Source: Paenibacillus eucommiae (GTDB taxonomy: Bacteria; Bacillota; Bacilli; Paenibacillales; NBRC-103111). Taken from it: 64,000 bases of DNA. Location of the stretch: NCBI RefSeq assembly GCF_017874215.1, contig NZ_JAGGLB010000006.1:186001-250000 (forward strand). Reading direction: 5' to 3'. The notes under the pieces were generated by a model. The model saw only the letters and a program-made list of their open reading frames with translations. It was not told the DNA's origin and searched no databases. This document shows, piece after piece, positions 44,918 through 53,208 of this stretch (the stretch's first letter is position 1; each line of letters opens with the position of its first letter). The position numbers and the translations under genes are program-made.

Positions 44918-47062
44918 TTGACCAAGGAATTGCTTTCCCAATACACGTTAAATGATATGATTGTCCAATATTGGATAGATCCGTCGAGCCATCAAGTAGG
45001 GTTATTGCTGGTACCAGCTAATTTAGCGGCTAAAGTTGACACTGACAAGGAGTATGTGATTGACCCTCTAATCCAGGTTAAGCTGGTAGGCGATGATTAT
45101 CCCGGCGGTTTCGCACAAGGAAGAACAATGCGAAACTCTCAGTCTGTAAAGGATTTTAGATATGAAAAACAATACGTAATTGAAGATGAACAGAGCAGTC
45201 GTATTATAACTGTGCTGAGGAATGAGAAAAACTTAGTGATGGAGCATATGCTTTCTTATTGTACAGGATTTGAAGCCTGCGAAGTGAACACGACGATCAT
45301 CAATAAGGGAATAGGGGAAGTTCATCTTGAAATGTTGTCCAGTTTTTCCTTAGGTGGAATTACTCCCTTCGAGAAAGGAGACACGCCTTTTACGCTGATG
45401 ATTCATAGATTGAGAAGCAAATGGAGCAATGAAGGGCGTTTGGATACGAGATCAGCTGAAGATCTTCAACTGGAGCCTTCCTGGTCGAGGCATGGAGTGC
45501 ATAGCGAACGGTTTGGCCAAGTAGGCTCCTTGCCGGTAAGGGGATTCTTCCCTTTTGTTGCTATTGAAGATACGAAAAGAAATGTCATCTGGGCTGTTCA
45601 GTTGGCACATTCAGGCTCTTGGCAAATGGAAATATATCGACAGGATGACGCGCTTAGTGTGTCCGGAGGACTTGCAGATAGAGAATTTGGCCACTGGGAT
45701 ATGATACTGAGACCTAATGAAGAGCTGACAAGCCCATCAGCATATCTTACTGTTGTTGAAGGGGATATTGACAGAGCTACCCAAAGACTGACTTCGATGC
45801 ATGGCAAATCCTTGACACAGCTCCCGAAAGTGGAGGAGGATTTGCCGATTATCTTTAATGAATACTTTACGACTATGGGCGTTCCATCTCACGAGAACAT
45901 ATTGCTGCTTTCCAACAAATTGAAGGGCAAAGGAATCACTTATTTAGTAATTGATGCAGGGTGGTATGCAGAAGAAGGAAAAGGCTGGGAAGATAACATT
46001 GGAGATTGGAACATCTCGCCGGAATTATTTCCTCAAGGCTTGGAAGCGGCAACTCAAGACATTCGTAAATGCGGCATGATTCCAGGGATTTGGTTCGAAC
46101 TGGAAACCTGTGCTCCTTCAGCAGAAGCCTACTCATGGACAGAGCACTTGTTGCAGCGTGACGGTATTCCAATCAACTCTGGAAAGCGAAGATTCTGGAA
46201 TTTTATGGATCCCTTTGTCATTGAATATTTATCTGATAAAGTGATTGCATTTCTACGGAAATACGGATTCGGTTATTTGAAAATTGATTATAATGAAACC
46301 ATTGGTATTGGATGTGATGGTTTTGAATCTTTGGGAGAAGGATTAAGGCAGCAGCTTACGGCATTCCAAGCTTTTCTTCAAAAAATTCGTGATGAGCTCC
46401 CGGAGCTTGTCATTGAGAATTGCTCATCAGGCGGACATCGGCTTGAGCCTTCCATGATGGGGCTTACCTCCTTGGCTTCGTTTTCAGATGCACATGAAGA
46501 ATTGGAGATTCCTATCATTGCCGCTAATCTGCATCGGGCAATATTGCCGAGACAATCTCAAATATGGGCAGTTCTGCGGAAGGAAGATTCCAAGAAAAGG
46601 CTGATTTATTCTATGGTCAATACGTTTTTAGGACGTGTGTGCCTGACCGGGGAGATTTATGATCTGGACAAAGAACAATGGAATGTTGTAGATGAGGGCA
46701 TTAATTTTTACAGACGAATATCGGCAATCATTAAAGAAGGATTGAGTTATCGTTATGGACCTGTGATCAACAGCTATAGACATCCTGAAGGGTGGCAAGC
46801 CATGCTGAGAGTCAGGTCTGATCAGTTGGAGGCGCTAGTTGTCTTCCACACATTCGGAGGTCATTTGCCTGAACAAATTGATGTTCAAGTATCTATAGAC
46901 AAGAAATACGAGATAGAGGCTATTTACGCTGAGGACCACAAAGATATCACTTTGCACGAGGGTGTGCTATCTTACAAAATAAAAGGCGATTTTCACGCCG
47001 CCGCCGTTTTACTAAGGTCGATTCAGGCAAATACACATATCGCAGATCATAACCAGATATAA
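44918..47062 (+). CDS. GH36 alpha-galactosidase
   Basis: The 714-residue protein starts at TTG 44918 with AAAGGAAG upstream. The N-terminal beta-sandwich contains the PGGFAQGRTMRNSQS region. The catalytic barrel has VIDAGWYAEEGKGW, the nucleophile Asp in YLKIDYNETIG (D457), ENCSSGGHRLEP and the acid/base Asp in FSDAHEE (D524), all diagnostic for GH36. It has no signal peptide and so cleaves alpha-galactosides, or a related alpha-sugar, inside the cell after import by the ABC system. Confidence 0.92.
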   Translation: MTKELLSQYTLNDMIVQYWIDPSSHQVGLLLVPANLAAKVDTDKEYVIDPLIQVKLVGDDYPGGFAQGRTMRNSQSVKDFRYEKQYVIEDEQSSRIITVLRNEKNLVMEHMLSYCTGFEACEVNTTIINKGIGEVHLEMLSSFSLGGITPFEKGDTPFTLMIHRLRSKWSNEGRLDTRSAEDLQLEPSWSRHGVHSERFGQVGSLPVRGFFPFVAIEDTKRNVIWAVQLAHSGSWQMEIYRQDDALSVSGGLADREFGHWDMILRPNEELTSPSAYLTVVEGDIDRATQRLTSMHGKSLTQLPKVEEDLPIIFNEYFTTMGVPSHENILLLSNKLKGKGITYLVIDAGWYAEEGKGWEDNIGDWNISPELFPQGLEAATQDIRKCGMIPGIWFELETCAPSAEAYSWTEHLLQRDGIPINSGKRRFWNFMDPFVIEYLSDKVIAFLRKYGFGYLKIDYNETIGIGCDGFESLGEGLRQQLTAFQAFLQKIRDELPELVIENCSSGGHRLEPSMMGLTSLASFSDAHEELEIPIIAANLHRAILPRQSQIWAVLRKEDSKKRLIYSMVNTFLGRVCLTGEIYDLDKEQWNVVDEGINFYRRISAIIKEGLSYRYGPVINSYRHPEGWQAMLRVRSDQLEALVVFHTFGGHLPEQIDVQVSIDKKYEIEAIYAEDHKDITLHEGVLSYKIKGDFHAAAVLLRSIQANTHIADHNQI

Positions 47063-47100
47063 TTGTTTTACAAGACTACTTTAGGCATGGAGGGTTTCTG

Positions 47101-49245
47101 ATGGATCATATTCAGACAAAGGTTTCAGTTGTGATTGGGGAACATTGTGACAGACTTGAGCGTTTTGCTGCAGATCAGCTTTGTGAGTACATAGAGAAGC
47201 TTTTTCATATAGCGACCTCTTCTCAAACCCGGATACAGGAACAGGCATCTGCCTATTTTTTTATTGGAAATCGCGATACCAATCCGGTTAACAGGAATAC
47301 TACAGAATCTATTGAGTTGAAGAAGGTAAGTAATGAAGGGATTTTAATACAAAAGGAAGTTATAGATGGAGTTCCTTCCATTATTCTGGGTGGGGGAAGT
47401 CCAAAATCCACTCTCTGGGCCGTTTATGAATTTATCGAGCGTTGGGGAGTCCGTTACTTACTAAGCGGTGACGTTTTACCGAAGAAAAGCGCTTTTTATT
47501 TGCCCGAGGTTGATCTTGTGCAAGAACCGCTTCTGCCATTAAGAGTTTGGGGGTTTCCTCATGGATTGGCTGTGGGTCCGGAGTCATGGGGATTCAAGGA
47601 TTACTGCAAGGTGATGGACCAACTGGCGAAGCTTAAGTACAACAGGGTATCTGTACAATTCTACCAGCTATATCCATTCTTGCATTTGGAATATAAAGGG
47701 ATTAAACGTAAGTCCGCAGGGTTATTTTTTAATTTGCATTACCCTATTACCGAGGATATGATCGGACGTGATCTTTTCGATGATAGGGAAGAATTCTGGA
47801 ATCCTGACTTGCCGATTAACGCTTCCTATGAGGAATTTATTGCTGCAGGTGAGCTGCATGTTCACAGAATCATGGATTATGCACATCAAAGAGGATTGGA
47901 GTGCGTCATCAATCCTCCTGTTATAGAGTTTCCCCTGGAATTCGAGCCCATCTTAAAGGATGCAGTGAAGATGGATTCAATCAATAACGAAACAATCGTA
48001 CCGGGACCGAATACGGATGTGGAAGACGAGGACCTGAAAGAGTTTGCCGAGCAAATCATTAACTTGACTATAAAGACATATCCCGAAGCCGATTATCTTT
48101 CTCTTGTGATGCCCGAATGGCGCCACTGGACAGGGCAAGCAGAATACGCATGGAAGATGTTGAACCAGAAATATGGAATTGACGATATCTGTACGTATGC
48201 GGATGTGATAGCCAAAGCTGAGTTGAGGTTAAGTTATCCGGGAGGAGCAGAGCGTGCCAAGACTGAGGCAAAAGGGGATATAGTCTCCTTGTATTATTAC
48301 GACAAGCTTCTATCGGATAAATTTGCTGCTGATCATACCTCCAAAGCGAGTAAAAAGTGGATTTATATGTATGTAGCTGAAGAATTATACCCCATTCTTT
48401 CCAAGGTTCTTCCCGAAGGATCGGAATTATTAACCTATATAGACTACACACCTTCAAGAGTTTTACGGAGAAATCATGTATTAAAAGATATGGGCACCAA
48501 CAAAATTCCCTCAACCTTAAATTTTACTCTGAACGATGACAATGTCGGGGTTCTGCCGCAGATCAACATGAGGCCTCTTGAGGATTTACTTAAGCAGCTT
48601 CTGGAGTGCGGTTGGGCCGGATTTGTTACACGTTATTGGACCACAAGCGATCAGGATGCCTGTGTAAGTTATATATCCAAGGCCGCCTGGGATAGTGAGC
48701 TGAAACCGTACGCGGCATACAAGGATTATATACGTACTACTTGCGGGGAAGAGTGCCTTGAGGAGATGCTTGGCATGTTCATCGAACTTGAGGCAGCCAG
48801 CAAAGTCTTGGAGTGGGATGGGCTTGGATTAAGTTTTCCTCTGCCTTGGATGATGTCGTTCAATTGGGATACTAAATTGCAACCGGATCAGTATACCGAA
48901 GTGAGCTCTTGTTATCAACGTGCATTGGGCTGGGTTTATTTGGCCAAAGACAAGACTCGGAACGTCCAATCTGTTTATATCGATTACTGGATTGGCCGGC
49001 TCGAATTCGCCGTTCATTATATGAACACGATAGAAGCAGTGAGGCTTGCGGCCTGTGCTCAGGAAATCAATGATGTTAACAGGACGCGTGAACTTGTTGA
49101 TATTGCCTTAGAAAAAGCCAAGAAAGGGATAGAAGCTTATGCTCGCGTTGCTAGGGATCAGTCAGACCGAGCTTGGATCGCCGTCTTGAATGAGTATGTT
49201 TACCGTTATTTGATGAAAAAACAAGCAGAGTTTAGCAAGGATTAA
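47101..49245 (+). CDS. GH67-like/DUF4838-like putative glycosidase
   Basis: A 714-residue cytoplasmic protein. Its N-terminal domain (VVIGEHCDRLERFAADQLCEY to PKSTLWAVYEFIERWGVRYL) resembles the alpha-glucuronidase/GH20-type accessory domain. The middle is a likely TIM barrel (YNRVSVQFYQLYPFLHLEY, SLVMPEWRHWTGQ). I cannot map a confident catalytic pair, so the activity is open: perhaps a uronic-acid or hexosamine-releasing enzyme. The ATG follows GGAGGGTTTCTG. It is the last gene of the rightward operon from 39793. A fragmentary second copy is at 51637-52055. Confidence 0.7.
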   Translation: MDHIQTKVSVVIGEHCDRLERFAADQLCEYIEKLFHIATSSQTRIQEQASAYFFIGNRDTNPVNRNTTESIELKKVSNEGILIQKEVIDGVPSIILGGGSPKSTLWAVYEFIERWGVRYLLSGDVLPKKSAFYLPEVDLVQEPLLPLRVWGFPHGLAVGPESWGFKDYCKVMDQLAKLKYNRVSVQFYQLYPFLHLEYKGIKRKSAGLFFNLHYPITEDMIGRDLFDDREEFWNPDLPINASYEEFIAAGELHVHRIMDYAHQRGLECVINPPVIEFPLEFEPILKDAVKMDSINNETIVPGPNTDVEDEDLKEFAEQIINLTIKTYPEADYLSLVMPEWRHWTGQAEYAWKMLNQKYGIDDICTYADVIAKAELRLSYPGGAERAKTEAKGDIVSLYYYDKLLSDKFAADHTSKASKKWIYMYVAEELYPILSKVLPEGSELLTYIDYTPSRVLRRNHVLKDMGTNKIPSTLNFTLNDDNVGVLPQINMRPLEDLLKQLLECGWAGFVTRYWTTSDQDACVSYISKAAWDSELKPYAAYKDYIRTTCGEECLEEMLGMFIELEAASKVLEWDGLGLSFPLPWMMSFNWDTKLQPDQYTEVSSCYQRALGWVYLAKDKTRNVQSVYIDYWIGRLEFAVHYMNTIEAVRLAACAQEINDVNRTRELVDIALEKAKKGIEAYARVARDQSDRAWIAVLNEYVYRYLMKKQAEFSKD

Positions 49246-49262
49246 GGTTCTGTTGCAAAAAT
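49246..49262. mobile_element. Possible IS6-family terminal inverted repeat remnant
   Basis: GGTTCTGTTGCAAAAAT right after the stop of the preceding gene resembles the end of IS26/IS257-type elements (GGTTCTGTTGCAAAG). No transposase follows, so it would be only a scar. Confidence 0.4.
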
Positions 49263-49373
49263 TTATTGTAAAGGCGGTTTTCCTGCTGAAGCGCAAGTCG
49301 GAGAATGCTTTGACCTTGAGTGATTCAACTGGGTAAAGCATTCTTTGGGGGACACCACCGGGAGGTTGAAAGC

Positions 49374-49733
49374 ATGGGCACGCCATTGATTTTTTCGTTG
49401 CCACTAACATTTACGGATTGGCTGCTGCGGGATCGATCGCTTGATAACGGTCCGGAAGGCATTTATCAAGTACTGTCGCGATGCAAAGATTTTGGGCCTA
49501 GCAAAATTTATTGGCGTGCATTCGACGCGGGACGCGCCACTGTAGTCGATTACGGCTGCGAACAGCCCAATATGGCGAGGTTCAAGGAATTGTATGGTGA
49601 AGATCCTTTCGATGTAAGTAACGGGGACGAACATTGGATCCGCTGTTGGGCCGAGCCGGTGACACAATTCATGCGTGAGGTCAGGGAGCTGGCAGGCCGG
49701 CATGCCAGCTCCCGCTGGCGGTCATGGTCCTTC
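49374..49733 (+). pseudogene. Deletion derivative of the GH10-like gene
   Basis: It encodes TFTDWLLRD.. and SKIYWRAFDAG, then jumps from the residue-48 region to VDYGCEQPN and FMREVREL, matching the gene at 43579 with about 135 residues deleted in frame. It then runs into unrelated sequence and stops. The start has GGGAGGTTG upstream. Confidence 0.85.
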
Positions 49734-49734
49734 A

Positions 49735-49977
49735 ATAAAGAGAATGCCATCGATCACGTTACGATGTTCCTTAAAATAATTTGCACAAATGATCGCGTCA
49801 TCCTGGGTTTCAACTGCCCATATTGAGTTACGTTGACGTCAAGAATGACGGCATCGATACTTTGCTCTTCCAAAACCTTTAATATCGTTTGACGCCCCGA
49901 TTTACATAGATGGCCTGGAAAAAACCGCGATTCCCCACAATCACGCCCAATGTGGATTTTTGGGTCTGTTTGCTCAT
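49735..49977 (-). pseudogene. N-terminal remnant of a FucI-like isomerase gene
   Basis: On the minus strand the start MSKQTQKSTLGVIVGNRGFF matches the gene at 19807. A frameshift follows near GGCCATC, and the last recognisable part is the RNVIDGI region, where it joins the GH10-like remnant. It lies just downstream of the intact DeoR gene. Confidence 0.85.
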
Positions 49978-50015
49978 ATTCATCCCCCTACTTGGAATTC
50001 CGCTAGAATTATTTA

Positions 50016-50810
50016 TTAGCTGATCATGAGTTCAACCTCGTTCTGACTGCATAGTTCCTGTAATTCATCGACAGGAAGTTGATCTGTAATGATTCGGTTA
50101 ACGTTATCCAGGGAGGAGAAAGATCCCAATGATTTCATACCAAACTTGCTATGATCAATAACTACATTAACTTCCTGGGACTGCTTCATAGCAAGGCGTT
50201 TGATCGGGATCTCAAATATATTGGAGTTGCTTAACCCATGTTCCACGGATAAAGCTGTTGCTGCAATAAAGGCTCGATCAAAAAAAATTTTACCTATTGC
50301 TTCCTCGGCCATAGGGCCAACTAAGGAAGACGAGCCTCCCCATAGATGCCCCCCGATTAATATGGTCTGTATATTCTTATTTTGCAATTCAATGGCAATG
50401 TTCAAAGCATTGGTTACTACCGTATGAACATTTTTCGGGAGCAGGTGATGCACGATTTGGATGGTTGTTGTGCCTGAATCAATAAAGATGACTTCACGTG
50501 GGCGGACCAACTCTGCTGCTGCTCGTCCAATCCGCATTTTCTCAGCAGTTCTGATGCCAACGCGTTCAGCCATGGAAAGATCTACAGAAGACACCAAGAT
50601 GGCGCCGCCTAGCGTTTTGCGAATGAGTCCCTCTTGCTCCAAACTTTCCAAATCTCGCCTGATAGTCATTTCCGTAATACCGAAATAACTGCTCATTTCC
50701 GAAAATTTAATTTCTCCCTGTTTGGAAATAATGTCGTATAACCGTTCTTTTCGTTCGTTGCTAGTGAGCTTTTTGTTACTTTTGTTTGCTCCTGTAGTCG
50801 AAAACTCCAT
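50016..50810 (-). CDS. DeoR-family transcriptional regulator
   Basis: The 264-residue protein has a DeoR helix-turn-helix (EIKFSEMSSYFGITEMTIRRDLESLEQEGLIRK) and a C-terminal DeoRC sugar-phosphate sensor fold (FIDSGTTTIQIVHHL, VVTNALNIA, LIGGHLWGGSSSLVGP). It usually represses a sugar operon until a phosphorylated sugar binds. It is the only intact copy. C-terminal pieces of homologues lie at 19690 and 35290, each between aldolase or isomerase genes, so its ancestral job was control of the aldolase-isomerase operon. Confidence 0.9.
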   Translation of the reverse strand: MEFSTTGANKSNKKLTSNERKERLYDIISKQGEIKFSEMSSYFGITEMTIRRDLESLEQEGLIRKTLGGAILVSSVDLSMAERVGIRTAEKMRIGRAAAELVRPREVIFIDSGTTTIQIVHHLLPKNVHTVVTNALNIAIELQNKNIQTILIGGHLWGGSSSLVGPMAEEAIGKIFFDRAFIAATALSVEHGLSNSNIFEIPIKRLAMKQSQEVNVVIDHSKFGMKSLGSFSSLDNVNRIITDQLPVDELQELCSQNEVELMIS

Positions 50811-50879
50811 TGTCCAATCTCCTTATATTTATTCGTTAATTTGTTAGTTGGATTCTAGACATTCCTCTTATGAAGAGTA

Positions 50880-51510
50880 ACCAAAGCCTGGTCGCAGTCG
50901 GCACCATCGTGAACAATGGCCATTAATGCCCGCGTGATACCGGCTGGGTTATGGTGCTGAACGATATTACGGCCGTATACGATACCTGATGCACCTTGCT
51001 TCATTAATTTCGCATGTTCTTAATAACACTTCTTCATCTGATGCCAGTCCGCCACCACGAACAATAAGTGGTGTACCGGAAGCTATTTCAATGACACGAT
51101 GATATTCCTGAGTATGGTCGCAAGGAGCCGTTATAATTAAATCGGCTCCTAACTCCACAGCCATCCAGACTTTTTATCAATGTCACCATCTACCATATAG
51201 CCGCCTGCTTTATCATTCGACAGCATAACAAGCGGTTCAATCATTAATGGCATTCCATATTTATCGCATTGCATTGTTAAGACTGTAATATTCCGGATGC
51301 ATTGATGAGGAAGTCTCTGGCTTGTTCGACAATTCCTTCAAAAAGCTGGCTATAAAGATAGCTGGGAAGCGTATTTCCATAATCATTGGCTTTATCCGAT
51401 CTTAGCCCCAAAAATGGCTTCTGTTTGCCTATCCGTTCCTGTACAAAATGGGCTTGCCCTATACTTAACTGTATAGCATCTTGCTTTTTAAACATCGTCA
51501 TCCAAATCAC
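50880..51510 (-). pseudogene. Broken DhnA/LsrF-type aldolase gene
   Basis: Reading leftward from 51510, MTMFKKQDAIQLSIGQAH shows a deletion of about 60 residues relative to the gene at 18733. Then come GNTLPSY.YSQLFEGIVEQA, frameshifts, VELGADLI.APCDH (here the Schiff-base lysine is replaced by Thr), VRGGGLASDEE and the C-terminal AGITRALMAIVHDGAD-like end. Several frameshifts and the lysine loss make it inactive. Confidence 0.85.
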
Positions 51511-51636
51511 ATGTATTGTTAAAAAATAAAATTATATTATAATTTTTAGCATACATTACTTTTTTGTAGTTGTCTATAAATGTAGGAGTGTTATCTAAGA
51601 ACAAAATAAAGTAGGTTAAGGGGGAGGGGATATCTG

Positions 51637-52055
51637 ATGAATTCTATTCAAACAAAGGTTACCGTTGTGGTCGGGGAACATTGTGACAGACTCGAGCAAT
51701 TTGCTGCAGATCAGCTCTGTGCGTTATACACCATCAATTTTGTGAAGGAATCATGTTCTCAGAGACATGGATACCCACATCATTCCATCTACAGTGAATT
51801 AGACTCTGAACGATGACAATGAAGGTGTTCTGCCGCAGATCAACATGAGACCGCTTGAGGATTTACTTAAACAGTTAATGGAGTGCGGTTGGGCAGGATT
51901 CGTTACACGTTATTGGACGACAAGTGATCAGGATGCATGTGTAAGTTATATATCGAAGGTTGCTTGAATAGCAATCTGAAACCTTACGAAGTGTATACGG
52001 ATTATATACATACGACTTGCGGGGAAGATTGCATGCAGCAGCAGTATTATTAAAA
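51637..52055 (+). pseudogene. Fragments of the GH67-like glycosidase gene
   Basis: The start (VVVGEHCDRLEQFAADQLC) matches residues 9-27 of the protein at 47101. After a large deletion it continues with LNDDNEGVLPQINMRPLEDL and WAGFVTRYWTTSDQDACVSY. Stops and frameshifts follow. The bases from here to the AraC gene at 52251 show no further gene. Confidence 0.85.
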
Positions 52056-52250
52056 TTGATCTAAGCAAGTTAAACTCACTTTCTATTTCTACCATTAAGT
52101 GGTATTCTGAGAACAACTGCAGGCGTTGTATTCAAGCAGATATCACAAGTTTGAAGAAATGGTTGCGTCCATATACGGTGATACTATGCATACTAGATAT
52201 GCTAGAGACACAGCAGCGGCGGATCATTGTGAAAATAGAGGTGGCGGCAT

Positions 52251-53099
52251 ATGATTGAAGGTACTTATCTCGTAAATATTGAATATTTGAAGGAGCTGCC
52301 GATGCCTGCGGTGCTGCATTCACATCCGAACTATGAGCTGTTTTATTTTCATGAGGGCGGCGGCAACTATTTAATCGGAGACCATATTTACTCTTTGTCG
52401 CCTGGAGATCTGATTCTGATGCACGGGATGACCCTTCATTGTCCAAATATGGATGAAAAAAATAAATATGTGCGCACTGTCGTCAGCTTTGATCCCGCTT
52501 ATGTAAGGGCGATTTCAGGGAAGCTTTTTACAATTGATCCTCTGGAGCCCTTTGAACGGCATAAAAACATAAGGCTGCAGCTTCATGGGGAAGATCAGCA
52601 GCGGGTGGAGTCCCGCCTCGCGGAAATGAATGATTGCTTTCATCATAAGGATCCTATTGCTCATAACCGTTTTCGTCTCGTATTTCTTGAGATGCTGTTG
52701 GATCTTTATGGACTATGTGCCAAGCCAAGTATGCGGAAGTCAGAGGCGCTCACTCCAAAAGAGCAAACGGTTCAGAAGGTAGTCACGTGGGTGGAAGGCC
52801 ATTTTGCCGAACAGGTCAGTTTTGATGACATTGCGGCTCATATGGACCTGAACAAGCATTATTTATCGAGAGTGTTTCGCGAGCTTACCGGGCTAACGGT
52901 GTTCGATTATTTATACCAAAGGCGAATTAATGAAGCTAAAATTATTTTTCTGCTGCAGGACCAGGTTTCCGTAACGGAGGTTTGCTACCGGGTAGGCTTC
53001 AACAATTTATCGCACTTTAGCCGGATGTTCAAGCAGCGGGTGGGCTGTACACCGGATGAATACAAGCGCAGGAGATTGATCAATCCGCTTGAGCATTAG
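52251..53099 (+). CDS. AraC-family regulator with cupin domain
   Basis: The 282-residue protein has an N-terminal cupin (residues about 20-90; HSHPNYELFYFHEGGGNY, MTLHCPN) and a C-terminal AraC double helix-turn-helix (residues about 180-278; FDDIAAHMDLNKHYLSRVF, GFNNLSHFSRMFKQRVGCTPDEYK). The start is ATG after AGAGGTGGCGGC. It stands alone beyond the remnants that close the glycan island. It may have regulated a lost operon or the amino-sugar genes further right; the sequence does not decide. Confidence 0.87.
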   Translation: MIEGTYLVNIEYLKELPMPAVLHSHPNYELFYFHEGGGNYLIGDHIYSLSPGDLILMHGMTLHCPNMDEKNKYVRTVVSFDPAYVRAISGKLFTIDPLEPFERHKNIRLQLHGEDQQRVESRLAEMNDCFHHKDPIAHNRFRLVFLEMLLDLYGLCAKPSMRKSEALTPKEQTVQKVVTWVEGHFAEQVSFDDIAAHMDLNKHYLSRVFRELTGLTVFDYLYQRRINEAKIIFLLQDQVSVTEVCYRVGFNNLSHFSRMFKQRVGCTPDEYKRRRLINPLEH

Positions 53100-53208
53100 T
53101 GTTATTGAAGCCCACTTGCGCAGTATGGATTATTTGTTGTCTGTATTATTTTTTTCTATATAATGTATGTTTTTTCAGCTTAGAGACGGATTGTTGGAGG
53201 GGCACTTT

